A stretch of DNA of 64,000 nt, from positions 15,280-79,279 of the forward strand of contig JAMPGA010000001.1 of the NCBI GenBank assembly GCA_023664185.1, read 5' to 3'. Made by a program: the position numbers and the translations under genes. This document shows positions 24,528-33,371 of this stretch, piece by piece. Within the stretch, counting starts at the first letter, position 1. The number at the start of each line of letters is the position of its first letter. The notes beneath the pieces were generated by a model, which searched no databases, was not told the origin of the DNA, and saw only the letters and a list, made by a program, of their open reading frames with translations. Origin of the DNA: Muribaculaceae bacterium (GTDB lineage Bacteria > Bacteroidota > Bacteroidia > Bacteroidales > Muribaculaceae).

Positions 24528-25367
24528 ATGTTCAAGCCTTTCACATTAAATATAAGAGGACAGATTTTACGAGTGGAGCGACCGCTGGTGATGAGCATCA
24601 TCAACATCACTCCCGACTCATTCTATTCCGACTCGAGATCTACATCGGCCGATCAAGTGAAGAAGATGGCAGAAGAAGCCATATCAGCCGGAGCCGATAT
24701 AATTGATGTCGGAGCCTACTCAACACGCCCGGGCGCTGACGAAGTGAACATAGAAGAGGAGAAGAGTAGACTTTTCATGGGGCTTGATGCCATACGTCAG
24801 GTTTCGGATAGTATCCCTATCTCTGTTGACACTTTTAGGGCAGAGGTGGCTCGGGAGGCTGTAACAGACCATAGTGCCGATATTATCAACGACATTTCTG
24901 GCGGAGATCTTGACAGTGAAATGTTTGACACCGTGGCATCTTTGCGCGTGCCCTACATATTGATGCACACTCGAGGCACGCCTCGCGACATGCAAAAAGA
25001 TACGGAATATGTAGACGTGACGGCTGAGGTAATTGCCGATCTATCGCGTAAACTCCGCACACTCAGACTGCTTGGTGTGAGCGATGTGATAGTTGATCCG
25101 GGATTCGGCTTCGCCAAGACTCTTGAACAGAACTACGCTCTTCTGAGAAATCTCGAGGCGTTCACCACCGAGCTTGACGCCCCGCTGCTGGTGGGGGTAT
25201 CCCGAAAGTCTATGATTACCAAGCTGCTTGATATCACACCGACCGAGGCCCTCAATGGCACAACAGTAATAAACACCCTCGCATTGACACGCAGAGCTGC
25301 AATACTCAGAGTGCACGACACTCTTGAAGCCGTTCAGGCTGTAAAAATATATATGTCATCTATTTAG
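24528..25367 (+). CDS. folP: Dihydropteroate synthase
   Basis: The 279-residue enzyme condenses p-aminobenzoate with the pterin diphosphate, and is the sulfonamide target. It has MSIINITPDSFYSDSR (about 22-37), GADIIDVGAYSTRPGA, INDISGGD, VDPGFGFAKT and a C-terminal R-V-H-D motif, all FolP landmarks. The start at 24528 is needed to keep the first strand before the NITPDSF loop. Its TAG is 22 bases before the GTG of cdaA, a linkage common in Bacteroidetes. Confidence 0.94.
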   Translation: MFKPFTLNIRGQILRVERPLVMSIINITPDSFYSDSRSTSADQVKKMAEEAISAGADIIDVGAYSTRPGADEVNIEEEKSRLFMGLDAIRQVSDSIPISVDTFRAEVAREAVTDHSADIINDISGGDLDSEMFDTVASLRVPYILMHTRGTPRDMQKDTEYVDVTAEVIADLSRKLRTLRLLGVSDVIVDPGFGFAKTLEQNYALLRNLEAFTTELDAPLLVGVSRKSMITKLLDITPTEALNGTTVINTLALTRRAAILRVHDTLEAVQAVKIYMSSI

Positions 25368-25389
25368 TCACATCAATTCTGTTTGTAAG

Positions 25390-26166
25390 GTGGATCAGTT
25401 CGGCATTCGCGACGCTTTCGATATAGCCATTGTGGCTCTGCTCCTTTTCTATCTCTACCGGATAATGAAAGAGAGCGGCACAATCAACATATTTTTTGGA
25501 GTGCTGGCCTTCATTGTGGTCTGGGTTTTGACATCGCAGATACTTGAACTAAAGCTGATTGGTACGATTCTTGATCAGTTTATGGGTATCGGTCTTCTTG
25601 TGTTGGTAATACTGTTTCAAGATCAGATAAAACGCTTTCTCGTCGAGCTTGGAGACCATAAAAAATGGCGTTTTCTAAAGAATCTATTCAGGCATGAAAA
25701 GGCTGGGAATCCGGCTGATACACGCAAATATGTACTTCCTATAGTATATGCCTGCATGAATATGTCGAAGACAAAGACAGGTGCGCTCATAGTGATAAGA
25801 CAGGAAATGTCGTTGGAGAGCTACGAGCGCAGCGGCGACATAATAGATGCCGATATAAACTCACGCCTTATAGAAAACATATTTTTCAAAAACTCACCAC
25901 TGCACGACGGCGCTATGATTATTGACCATGACCGCATCAGAAGTGCGGGGTGTATATTGCCCGTGAGTCATGACCGCAACATTCCGCGTGCACTCGGACT
26001 GCGCCACCGCTCGGCACTCGGTATTGCTCAGGCCACAGATGCCTTTGCCATAGTGGTGTCGGAGGAAACCGGCAACATCTCTGTGGCTCACCGCGGTGTG
26101 CTCACCACACGCCTAAGCTCTACAGAACTTGAGCACCGCCTTTCACAGATAATGGCCGCAGAATAG
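25390..26166 (+). CDS. cdaA: Diadenylate cyclase CdaA
   Basis: The 258-residue protein has three N-terminal membrane spans (about 11-80) and a DAC domain. Catalytic motifs are SPLHDGAMII (DGA 173-175) and GLRHRSALG (RHR 205-207). It makes cyclic di-AMP from two ATP, a signal linked to osmotic and cell-wall balance. The start is GTG at 25390, giving MDQFGIRDAFDIAIVALLLF, which begins the first span properly. It follows folP closely and probably shares its mRNA. Confidence 0.93.
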   Translation: MDQFGIRDAFDIAIVALLLFYLYRIMKESGTINIFFGVLAFIVVWVLTSQILELKLIGTILDQFMGIGLLVLVILFQDQIKRFLVELGDHKKWRFLKNLFRHEKAGNPADTRKYVLPIVYACMNMSKTKTGALIVIRQEMSLESYERSGDIIDADINSRLIENIFFKNSPLHDGAMIIDHDRIRSAGCILPVSHDRNIPRALGLRHRSALGIAQATDAFAIVVSEETGNISVAHRGVLTTRLSSTELEHRLSQIMAAE

Positions 26167-26260
26167 ATTGGCGTCTCTAATAATAGGGGGATATATCTTA
26201 GCAGATCAATTCAGACACGCTAAAATATGGGCCTGATAGAGCAAATTTAGATATTTGCAG

Positions 26261-26291
26261 TTGTGTCTATTAAGAATTTTTTGTAACTTTG
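26261..26291 (+). promoter_or_regulatory. gyrB promoter
   Basis: TTG (26261-26263), 20 bases, TAACTTTG (26284-26291). The start would be near 26298, leaving a leader of about 80 bases to the gyrB ATG at 26380. Confidence 0.65.
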
Positions 26292-26296
26292 TAGCA

Positions 26297-26341
26297 TGAT
26301 TCAGGGTCGAGCCTCCTCTCTCCGACCGGACTCGGGAATCA
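26297..26341 (+). promoter_or_regulatory. Structured leader of gyrB
   Basis: TGATTC (26297-26302) pairs with GAATCA (26336-26341), and inside it GGTCG pairs with CGACC. The fold sits at the very 5' end of the predicted mRNA. It could stabilise the message or be a control element; no known riboswitch is recognised. Confidence 0.35.
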
Positions 26342-26379
26342 CACACATTTAGAGAATTCAGAAGATAAGATATTTAAAG

Positions 26380-28323
26380 ATGTCAGAAGAAGACAAGCAG
26401 AGAGAAGAAGCCTATAGCGCCAGTAACATACAGGTGCTTGAAGGGCTTGAGGCCGTCAGGAAACGTCCGGCCATGTATATCGGAGATATCAGTGCCAAAG
26501 GCCTTCACCACCTTGTGTATGAGGTGGTGGACAACTCGATAGACGAGGCTCTGGCAGGATATGCCTCACATATAGATGTGACCATCAACGAAGACAACTC
26601 GATAACCGTGGTCGACAATGGCCGTGGAATACCTGTGGATATGCACGAGAAGGAACACAAAAGTGCCCTTGAGGTGGTGCTGACTGTGCTCCATGCCGGA
26701 GGTAAATTTGACAAAGGCAGCTACAAGGTTTCGGGTGGTCTGCACGGTGTGGGTGTGAGCTGCGTCAACGCACTTTCCACATACCTCCGCGCCGAGGTGC
26801 GCCGTTCGGGCAAAATATATATGCAGGAATACTCGTGTGGCAAGCCTACCAGCGAGCTCAAAGTGATAGGAGAGAGCGACACCACAGGTACTACCGTCAC
26901 CTTCAAGCCTGACGCATCGATATTCACAGTCACTGAATATGACTACAACACACTGGCTGTCCGTCTGCGCGACCTTGCATATCTCAATGCAGGCATAACT
27001 CTGACCCTCACCGACATGAGGGACAAGGATGCCGATGGTAACCCCAGACATGAGGTGTTCTTCTCAAAGGAAGGTCTTAGAGAGTTCGTGGAGTATATAG
27101 ACTCAAACAAGGAATCGCTCATCAACGATGTGATACATCTTTCCACTGAAAAACAGGGTATTCCTGTTGAAGTTGCTCTCACATACAACAATACATTCAA
27201 CGAGAATGTACACTCGTTTGTCAACAATATCAACACCATCGAGGGAGGAACCCATCTGACCGGCTTCCGCCGCGGCCTCACCACCACACTTAAGAAGTAT
27301 GCCGACGACAATAAGCTTCTTGAAAAAATGAAGGTCGAAATCACCGGCGATGACTTCCGCGAAGGCCTCACAGCGGTGGTGTCGGTGAAAGTACTCGAGC
27401 CCCAGTTTGAGGGTCAGACCAAGACAAAGCTCGGCAACAGCGAAGTGGCCGGTGCTGTTTCGTCTGCCGTCAGCGAAGCCCTGCGCAATTATCTTGAAGA
27501 ACACCCCAAGCAGGCTAAAACCATAGTTGAGAAGGTGGCCCTGGCTGCACAGGCTCGACAGGCAGCCTACAAGGCTCGAAACAACATACTTAGAAAGTCG
27601 CCCCTGTCTGGTGGCGGACTGCCCGGCAAACTTGCCGACTGCTCCTCACGCCATGCCGAAGACTGCGAGCTCTTCCTTGTCGAGGGTGACTCGGCAGGCG
27701 GAACAGCAAAGCAGGGTCGTGACCGCACATTCCAGGCCATTTTGCCTCTGCGCGGCAAAATTCTGAACGTAGAGAAAGCCATGGATCATAAAGTACTAGA
27801 CAACAACGAAATCCAGAGCCTCTATAAGGCCATGCGCGTCACCATCGGCACCGATGAAGACCCCAAGGAGATCAATATTTCCAAGCTGGCCTATCACAAG
27901 ATCATCATCATGACCGATGCCGATGTCGACGGCAGCCATATAGCCACGCTGCTCATGACATTCTTCTTCCGCCGCATGCGTCCGGTGATTGAGCAAGGCT
28001 ACCTCTATCTGGCAACTCCGCCGCTCTACAAGTGTACCCGCGGAAAGGCTGAGGAATATTGCTGGACCGACGCCCAAGTGCAACAGTTCATAGCCATAAA
28101 TGGCGACAAGACTAAGGTGCAACGCTATAAAGGTCTTGGTGAGATGTCGGCCGAAGAACTCCGCGATACCACCATGGATCCTGAGCAGAGACTGCTGAAG
28201 CGCGTCTCTATCAGCGACGCAGCCGAAGCCGATCGAATCTTCTCGATGCTCATGGGCGAAGACGTGGGTCCGCGCCGCGATTTCATTGAAACAAACGCCA
28301 ACTACGCCAATATTGACGCGTAA
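26380..28323 (+). CDS. gyrB: DNA gyrase subunit B
   Basis: The 647-residue ATPase subunit of gyrase introduces negative supercoils with GyrA. It shows EGLEAVRKRPAMYIG, the GHKL ATP site (VYEVVDNSIDEALAGY, DNGRGIPVD, GGLHGVGVSCVNALS) and the Toprim part (EGDSAGGTAKQGRDR, TDADVDGSHI). The C-terminus PRRDFIETNANYANIDA is typical of GyrB rather than ParE. The gene stands alone, with its own promoter and a strong terminator. Confidence 0.97.
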   Translation: MSEEDKQREEAYSASNIQVLEGLEAVRKRPAMYIGDISAKGLHHLVYEVVDNSIDEALAGYASHIDVTINEDNSITVVDNGRGIPVDMHEKEHKSALEVVLTVLHAGGKFDKGSYKVSGGLHGVGVSCVNALSTYLRAEVRRSGKIYMQEYSCGKPTSELKVIGESDTTGTTVTFKPDASIFTVTEYDYNTLAVRLRDLAYLNAGITLTLTDMRDKDADGNPRHEVFFSKEGLREFVEYIDSNKESLINDVIHLSTEKQGIPVEVALTYNNTFNENVHSFVNNINTIEGGTHLTGFRRGLTTTLKKYADDNKLLEKMKVEITGDDFREGLTAVVSVKVLEPQFEGQTKTKLGNSEVAGAVSSAVSEALRNYLEEHPKQAKTIVEKVALAAQARQAAYKARNNILRKSPLSGGGLPGKLADCSSRHAEDCELFLVEGDSAGGTAKQGRDRTFQAILPLRGKILNVEKAMDHKVLDNNEIQSLYKAMRVTIGTDEDPKEINISKLAYHKIIIMTDADVDGSHIATLLMTFFFRRMRPVIEQGYLYLATPPLYKCTRGKAEEYCWTDAQVQQFIAINGDKTKVQRYKGLGEMSAEELRDTTMDPEQRLLKRVSISDAAEADRIFSMLMGEDVGPRRDFIETNANYANIDA

Positions 28324-28338
28324 TACAAAGGGAGTTTT

Positions 28339-28378
28339 CCGAGGGGCAGCCGTGAACCATTCATGCCCCTCGGTTTTT
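28339..28378 (+). terminator. gyrB terminator
   Basis: CCGAGGGGCA (28339-28348) pairs with TGCCCCTCGG (28364-28373), then TTTTT. It separates gyrB from rnr. Confidence 0.9.
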
Positions 28379-28425
28379 CTATATGTAAGAGGGATGATAT
28401 ATAGAATTAAAAAAACATTCATGTC

Positions 28426-30660
28426 ATGAGTAAAAAGAATTCCAAAGGCTCTCTCAAACAGCTTGAAACAATGATAGCTGATTTCGTAAACAGCCAGGGA
28501 AATAACACATACAACTATAAGAAGGTATCACACGCCATCGGAGCTACCACACCGCTGCAGCAGCGCAATGTGGCTCTCCGGCTTGTGGAATTGGCTTTTA
28601 ACGGTGATATCATCGAGGTTTCGCCGGGAAAATACAAGTCGCCCCAGCGCAACAGTGAGGCAGAAGGCATCTTCGTGCGTCGCAGTAACGGCAAAAACTC
28701 AGTGATAACCGACGCCGACGGCGAGGTGATTTTTGTGGCCGAACGCAACTCTATGCACGCCCTCAACGGCGACCGTGTGCGTGTCAACATCGCAGCTCGC
28801 AAGCGCGGCCAGGAGGCAGAAGCCGAGGTGATTGAGATTATTGAAAAGAAAGACCAGGTCTTTATAGGCACCTTGAAAGTCGATAAGTATTTTGGTTATC
28901 TTCTCACCGACTCCAAATTTCTTGCCGCCGACATCTTCATACCCAAAGCCAAACTGAAAGGTGGAAAGACCGGCGACAAAGCCATAGTAAAGATTACCGA
29001 ATGGAAAGACGACAGCAAGAATCCTACCGGAGAGGTGATCGATATACTCGGAAAAGCAGGTGAGAACACCGCTGAGATACATGCTATTCTGGCAGAATTC
29101 GGATTGCCATACAAATACCCACAGGCTGTAGAGAAAGCAGCCGACAAAATTGATGCCGGAATCACCGATGATGTTGTGGCTCAGCGTATAGATATGCGCG
29201 ACACACTCACATTTACCATTGATCCTGCCGATGCCAAGGATTTTGACGATGCTCTGTCGTTCAAAGCGCTCCCCGGTGGCACATTTGAAGTAGGAGTGCA
29301 TATTGCCGATGTGACTCACTATGTGCACCCCGACACAATAATTGACCGCGAAGCCTATAAACGCGCCACATCGGTCTACCTGGTGGATCGCGTGGTGCCC
29401 ATGCTCCCCGAACATCTATGTAACGGTATATGCTCCCTTCGCCCTAACGAAGACAAGCTGGCTTTCTCGGTGATATTTGAAATGACCTCGGATGCCCGGG
29501 TGATAAATTCGAAGATAGCACGCACTGTAATCCGGTCAGACCGTAGGTTCAGCTATGAAGAGGCTCAGGGCGTCATAGAAACAGGCTTGGGCGACTGCGT
29601 GGAGGCTATCACAACGCTGAACGGACTGGCAAAGATTTTGCGTAAAGAGAGATATGAGGACGGCTCGGTGGACTTTGACCGTGCAGAGGTAAAATTTGAC
29701 ATCACTCCCGAAGGAAAGCCCACCGGCGTGTATTTCAAAGTCTCAAAGGATGCCAACAAACTCATTGAGGAGTTTATGCTTCTTGCCAACAAGACAGTGG
29801 CAGCTTATGTGGGCAAGAAAAAAGACAAGAAGAAAAAAGCGAAGGCATTCGTTTATCGAGTGCATGATCAGCCCGACTCGCAGAGACTGGCCGATCTCGC
29901 AGCTATAGCCCGCTCGTTTGGCTACAAGATAAAATCGTCGGGCACCCCGAGAGAAATAAATCGTTCCATCAACAAAATGCTTGCCGAAGTGAAGGGTCGG
30001 GGAGAGGAGAACTATCTCGCCACACTGGCCATTCGCTCCATGGCCAAGGCTGTCTATTCGACAGACAATATCGGCCACTACGGACTGGGGTTTGAATACT
30101 ACACCCACTTTACCTCGCCCATCAGGCGTTATCCCGACATGATGGTTCACAGACTGCTGGAACGCTATATGGTCGGAGGTAGAAGTGTGAATCTGCAGAA
30201 GCTTGAGGATCAGTGCAAACACTCGAGCGAAATGGAGCAGACCGCTGCCAACGCCGAACGAGCCTCCATAAAATACAAGCAAGTGGAATACATGCAGGAT
30301 CATCTTGGCGAGACCTACTCGGGCATTATTTCCGGTGTGACCGAATGGGGACTGTATGTTGAGCTCAACGACAATCTCTGTGAGGGACTGGTGCCCATGC
30401 GCGACCTTGTGGATGATTTCTACGACTTCGACGAAAAGAATCATTGCCTGGTGGGACGCAGACACAACAACCGCTATCGCCTGGGCGACAATGTTGACGT
30501 ACGTGTGGCCAGAGCCGACCTGGAGAAAAAGCAGCTTGACTTTGTGCTCGTCGACGACAAAGGGAACACCCTGAAAGGTGAGGATAAGATGGGCCGTAAA
30601 GCCGGAGTGAAAGAGATTCTCTCTAATAAACATGGAATGAAAAAACGCCGTAAAAAGTGA
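28426..30660 (+). CDS. rnr: Ribonuclease R
   Basis: The 744-residue 3'-5' exoribonuclease degrades structured RNA. Order: N-terminal helix-turn-helix (about 10-70), cold-shock domains (about 80-230), RNB catalytic domain with acidic residues in DPADAKDFDDALSF (D266, D272, D274, D275), a C-terminal S1 domain (about 625-705) and a Lys-rich tail ending KKRRKK. It opens the rnr-to-ruvC gene row. Its TGA overlaps the next gene's GTG start as GTGA. No consensus -7 box was found just upstream. Confidence 0.95.
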   Translation: MSKKNSKGSLKQLETMIADFVNSQGNNTYNYKKVSHAIGATTPLQQRNVALRLVELAFNGDIIEVSPGKYKSPQRNSEAEGIFVRRSNGKNSVITDADGEVIFVAERNSMHALNGDRVRVNIAARKRGQEAEAEVIEIIEKKDQVFIGTLKVDKYFGYLLTDSKFLAADIFIPKAKLKGGKTGDKAIVKITEWKDDSKNPTGEVIDILGKAGENTAEIHAILAEFGLPYKYPQAVEKAADKIDAGITDDVVAQRIDMRDTLTFTIDPADAKDFDDALSFKALPGGTFEVGVHIADVTHYVHPDTIIDREAYKRATSVYLVDRVVPMLPEHLCNGICSLRPNEDKLAFSVIFEMTSDARVINSKIARTVIRSDRRFSYEEAQGVIETGLGDCVEAITTLNGLAKILRKERYEDGSVDFDRAEVKFDITPEGKPTGVYFKVSKDANKLIEEFMLLANKTVAAYVGKKKDKKKKAKAFVYRVHDQPDSQRLADLAAIARSFGYKIKSSGTPREINRSINKMLAEVKGRGEENYLATLAIRSMAKAVYSTDNIGHYGLGFEYYTHFTSPIRRYPDMMVHRLLERYMVGGRSVNLQKLEDQCKHSSEMEQTAANAERASIKYKQVEYMQDHLGETYSGIISGVTEWGLYVELNDNLCEGLVPMRDLVDDFYDFDEKNHCLVGRRHNNRYRLGDNVDVRVARADLEKKQLDFVLVDDKGNTLKGEDKMGRKAGVKEILSNKHGMKKRRKK

Positions 30661-31619
30661 AAGAATACAAAGAATATCTCGACCTCGTGAATGGGGCAAT
30701 CTCCAATCTGCGCCTTCCGGAGAAGCCTGAAGGCCTTTATGTGCCAATCAATTACACGCTCGAAGGGGGAGGCAAAAGACTCCGCCCGGTGTTGACCCTG
30801 GCCGCATGCGATGCCATGGGAGGAAATCCCATGAGCGCCATACATCAGGCCATCGCCATAGAGATGTTTCATAATTTCACCCTTCTTCATGACGATGTGA
30901 TGGACAATGCCGATGTGCGCCGCGGTCGTCCCACTGTACACAAACGCTGGAATGAGCAGACCGCCATCCTGTCGGGCGACGCTATGCTCACCACTTCGAC
31001 CATGCTTCTGGCCATAAAGATAGGCGAGAAGCTGGCTCCGGCACTCGACCTCTTCAACGGAACTGCCATGAACATCTATGAGGGCCAGCAGCTCGACATG
31101 GACTTTGAAAAACGTCTGGACGTGACCGTTAAGGAATACATGGAGATGATAAGGCTGAAGACCTCGGTGCTCTTAGGTTGCGCCTGCGCCATGGGTGCAT
31201 TGATGGCTGACGCTCCCATGGAGACTCAGCTCAGTTTTTTCGACTACGGTGTAAATCTCGGGCTTGCCTTCCAGCTTCAAGACGACTATCTTGACACCTA
31301 TGGCAACCCCGAGACATTCGGTAAAGCCATCGGGGGCGATATACTCAACGATAAGAAAACCTGGCTCCTGATAATGGCTCTGGCAGAAGACACTACCGGT
31401 GAGACCCGCAAGCTTGTTGGCTCGGATGTGGATGCGCAGACCAAGATCTCGGCCATGCGCAGTGTCTACGACCGTCTCGGGCTGCCCGAACGCATACATG
31501 AACTGATCAGCGCGTATATCGACACTGCCATCAAGTGTCTCGACCATATCGATCTTAACCCCGAAGCAAGAGTGTTCTTTATGGATCTTGCTTTAAAATC
31601 AGCTTCGCGCGACAAGTGA
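30657..31619 (+). CDS. Polyprenyl diphosphate synthase
   Basis: The 320-residue trans-isoprenyl diphosphate synthase has GGGKRLRPVL (about 37-46), first Asp-rich motif LLHDDVMDNADVRRG (D79, D80, D83) and second QLQDDYLDTYG (about 206-216). It adds isopentenyl units to a growing chain, probably for quinone or other long prenyl lipids. Chain length cannot be read with certainty. The GTG start overlaps the rnr stop (GTGA), and its own stop overlaps tatD's GTG in the same way. Confidence 0.88.
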   Translation: MKEYKEYLDLVNGAISNLRLPEKPEGLYVPINYTLEGGGKRLRPVLTLAACDAMGGNPMSAIHQAIAIEMFHNFTLLHDDVMDNADVRRGRPTVHKRWNEQTAILSGDAMLTTSTMLLAIKIGEKLAPALDLFNGTAMNIYEGQQLDMDFEKRLDVTVKEYMEMIRLKTSVLLGCACAMGALMADAPMETQLSFFDYGVNLGLAFQLQDDYLDTYGNPETFGKAIGGDILNDKKTWLLIMALAEDTTGETRKLVGSDVDAQTKISAMRSVYDRLGLPERIHELISAYIDTAIKCLDHIDLNPEARVFFMDLALKSASRDK

Positions 31620-32395
31620 GACTCTTTGATACACATACACATCTCTATCTGCCTGAATTCGGGGAAGAGGGAGATTTGGCTGTGAAGCGGGCTTTGGATG
31701 CCGGTGTCAGCATGATGATGTTGCCGAATGTGGATTGCACTACCGTGAAGCCATTAATGGCTATGCACTCCCGATTTCCCGACAACACGCTTATGGCCAT
31801 GGGATTGCACCCCACGGAAATAGGTGAAAATCCAGCCGAAGCACTATTCATAATCAAAGAAACTCTCTATTCAAATCCATCAGTTTTTAGTGCTGTGGGT
31901 GAAGTGGGAATGGATTTGTATTGGGATGCAAGCCATCGCGATGAGCAGATGGATGTATTTGAGCATCAGTGCCGCTGGGCCTTGGATCTAGGATTGCCGG
32001 TGATAATTCATTGCCGTGAGGGTTTGGATGAGACTCTCGAGGTGCTTTCCGGATTTGACACAAAGCCTGTGGCTGTATTTCACAGCTTCGGAGGATCCAC
32101 AGCAGATGTGGAGCGGATACTCAAGACCGGAAATTTCTATTTTGGTATAAATGGGATTGTGACATTCAAAAACTCCAAGCTCAGAGAAACATTGCCGGCC
32201 ATACCTCGCGACAGGCTCGTATTGGAGACCGACTCTCCATATCTTGCCCCAGTGCCATTCAGGGGAAAGCGTAATGAGAGCGCCTACATAGTAAACACAG
32301 CTCAGGTCGTGGCCAACACGCTGGGGTGTCCGGTTGAAGAATTAGCTGAAAAAGCATTCGAAAATGCGCAAAATCTATTTGCAGTTTCCAAATAA
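31616..32395 (+). CDS. tatD: TatD-family metal-dependent hydrolase
   Basis: The 259-residue TIM-barrel nuclease family protein has metal-binding DTHTHLY (5-11), GEVGMDLYWD, HCREGLDETLEV and ETDSPYLAP. TatD proteins are 3'-5' exonucleases or deoxyribonucleases linked to DNA repair. It uses a GTG start in a GTGA overlap with the prenyl synthase. The assignment among TatD, YcfH and YjjV paralogues is not possible by eye. Confidence 0.88.
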   Translation: MRLFDTHTHLYLPEFGEEGDLAVKRALDAGVSMMMLPNVDCTTVKPLMAMHSRFPDNTLMAMGLHPTEIGENPAEALFIIKETLYSNPSVFSAVGEVGMDLYWDASHRDEQMDVFEHQCRWALDLGLPVIIHCREGLDETLEVLSGFDTKPVAVFHSFGGSTADVERILKTGNFYFGINGIVTFKNSKLRETLPAIPRDRLVLETDSPYLAPVPFRGKRNESAYIVNTAQVVANTLGCPVEELAEKAFENAQNLFAVSK

Positions 32396-32423
32396 AACAT
32401 AGCTTTTTACGTTATCTCTATAT

Positions 32424-33368
32424 ATGAGATTATTTTTCAGTATATTCCTATCCATTTGCGCCTCTTTGGGTGCAATAGCCCAGGACTCTCTTTGGGTGCT
32501 GGTCAATATCCCCGTGGCATGTATACGTGAAGACCGGAGTCATGCCAGCGAGATGTCGTCGCAGGCTGTTACCGGGACTCCAATGCTCATATTGGAAGAC
32601 GACGGTGGTGAGTGGCTAAAACTGAGAGGTCCGGAAGGGTATGAAGGATTCATGAACATTTCCAGCGTGTCCCGACTCACTGACTCCGAGATGAAAGAGT
32701 GGCGCAATGCTCCGCGACTCACTGTAGTCAGCATGGAAGAAGCCAAAGTTGTTGCAGACACCATTGATATGTCGCCTCGAAATTCAGTTGCCTCGCTCGT
32801 GAACGGATCTCTCGTCAGAGGCGTTAAATCGACCGGTAAGTACACCAAAATCTTTTTGCCCGATGGCAGAGAAGGATGGATCGATACTGTCGACGTGATG
32901 CCTATAGAGCAATGGGCTTCACAGCCGTTTGATGCCGAGGCTATTCTCGACCGATGCTACACATTGATGGGGACGCCTTATCTGTGGGGCGGAAGCTCCA
33001 CCAAGAGTGTGGATTGCTCGGGATTGGTGAGAGTGGCCTACTATGCGAATGGAATCCTAACTCTGCGCGATGCACGCCAACAGATAGAGATAGGCAAACG
33101 CATCGAGCCCACCGACACCGCCTCTCTTCAGCCTGCCGATCTGCTCTTTTTCAGCGCCGAAGAGGATGGACGGATAACACACGTAGCAATTTATGACCGC
33201 GACAGGAGATATATACACTCCTCTGGAAGAGTAAAAACTAATTCCATGAATCCTGAAGATCCAGATTTTGGCCCGCGGCATTATCGCGGAGCCTCACGCA
33301 TCGACGGAATGACCGGCACACCCGGCATCTGGCAAATCATAGATCACCCCTGGTACTTCCAAAAATAA
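32424..33368 (+). CDS. NlpC/P60 cell-wall hydrolase with SH3 domains
   Basis: The 314-residue secreted protein has a signal peptide (about 1-19, ending IAQ), two bacterial SH3-like segments (about 22-90 and 100-165) and a C-terminal NlpC/P60 domain with Cys198 in SVDCSGLV, His253 in THVAIY and His265 in YIHSSG. It probably cleaves the D-Glu to meso-DAP bond of peptidoglycan peptides, like YkfC. It lies in the rnr row, just before the cstA transporter, which could take up released peptides; that link is inference. Confidence 0.87.
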   Translation: MRLFFSIFLSICASLGAIAQDSLWVLVNIPVACIREDRSHASEMSSQAVTGTPMLILEDDGGEWLKLRGPEGYEGFMNISSVSRLTDSEMKEWRNAPRLTVVSMEEAKVVADTIDMSPRNSVASLVNGSLVRGVKSTGKYTKIFLPDGREGWIDTVDVMPIEQWASQPFDAEAILDRCYTLMGTPYLWGGSSTKSVDCSGLVRVAYYANGILTLRDARQQIEIGKRIEPTDTASLQPADLLFFSAEEDGRITHVAIYDRDRRYIHSSGRVKTNSMNPEDPDFGPRHYRGASRIDGMTGTPGIWQIIDHPWYFQK

Positions 33369-33371
33369 ACC

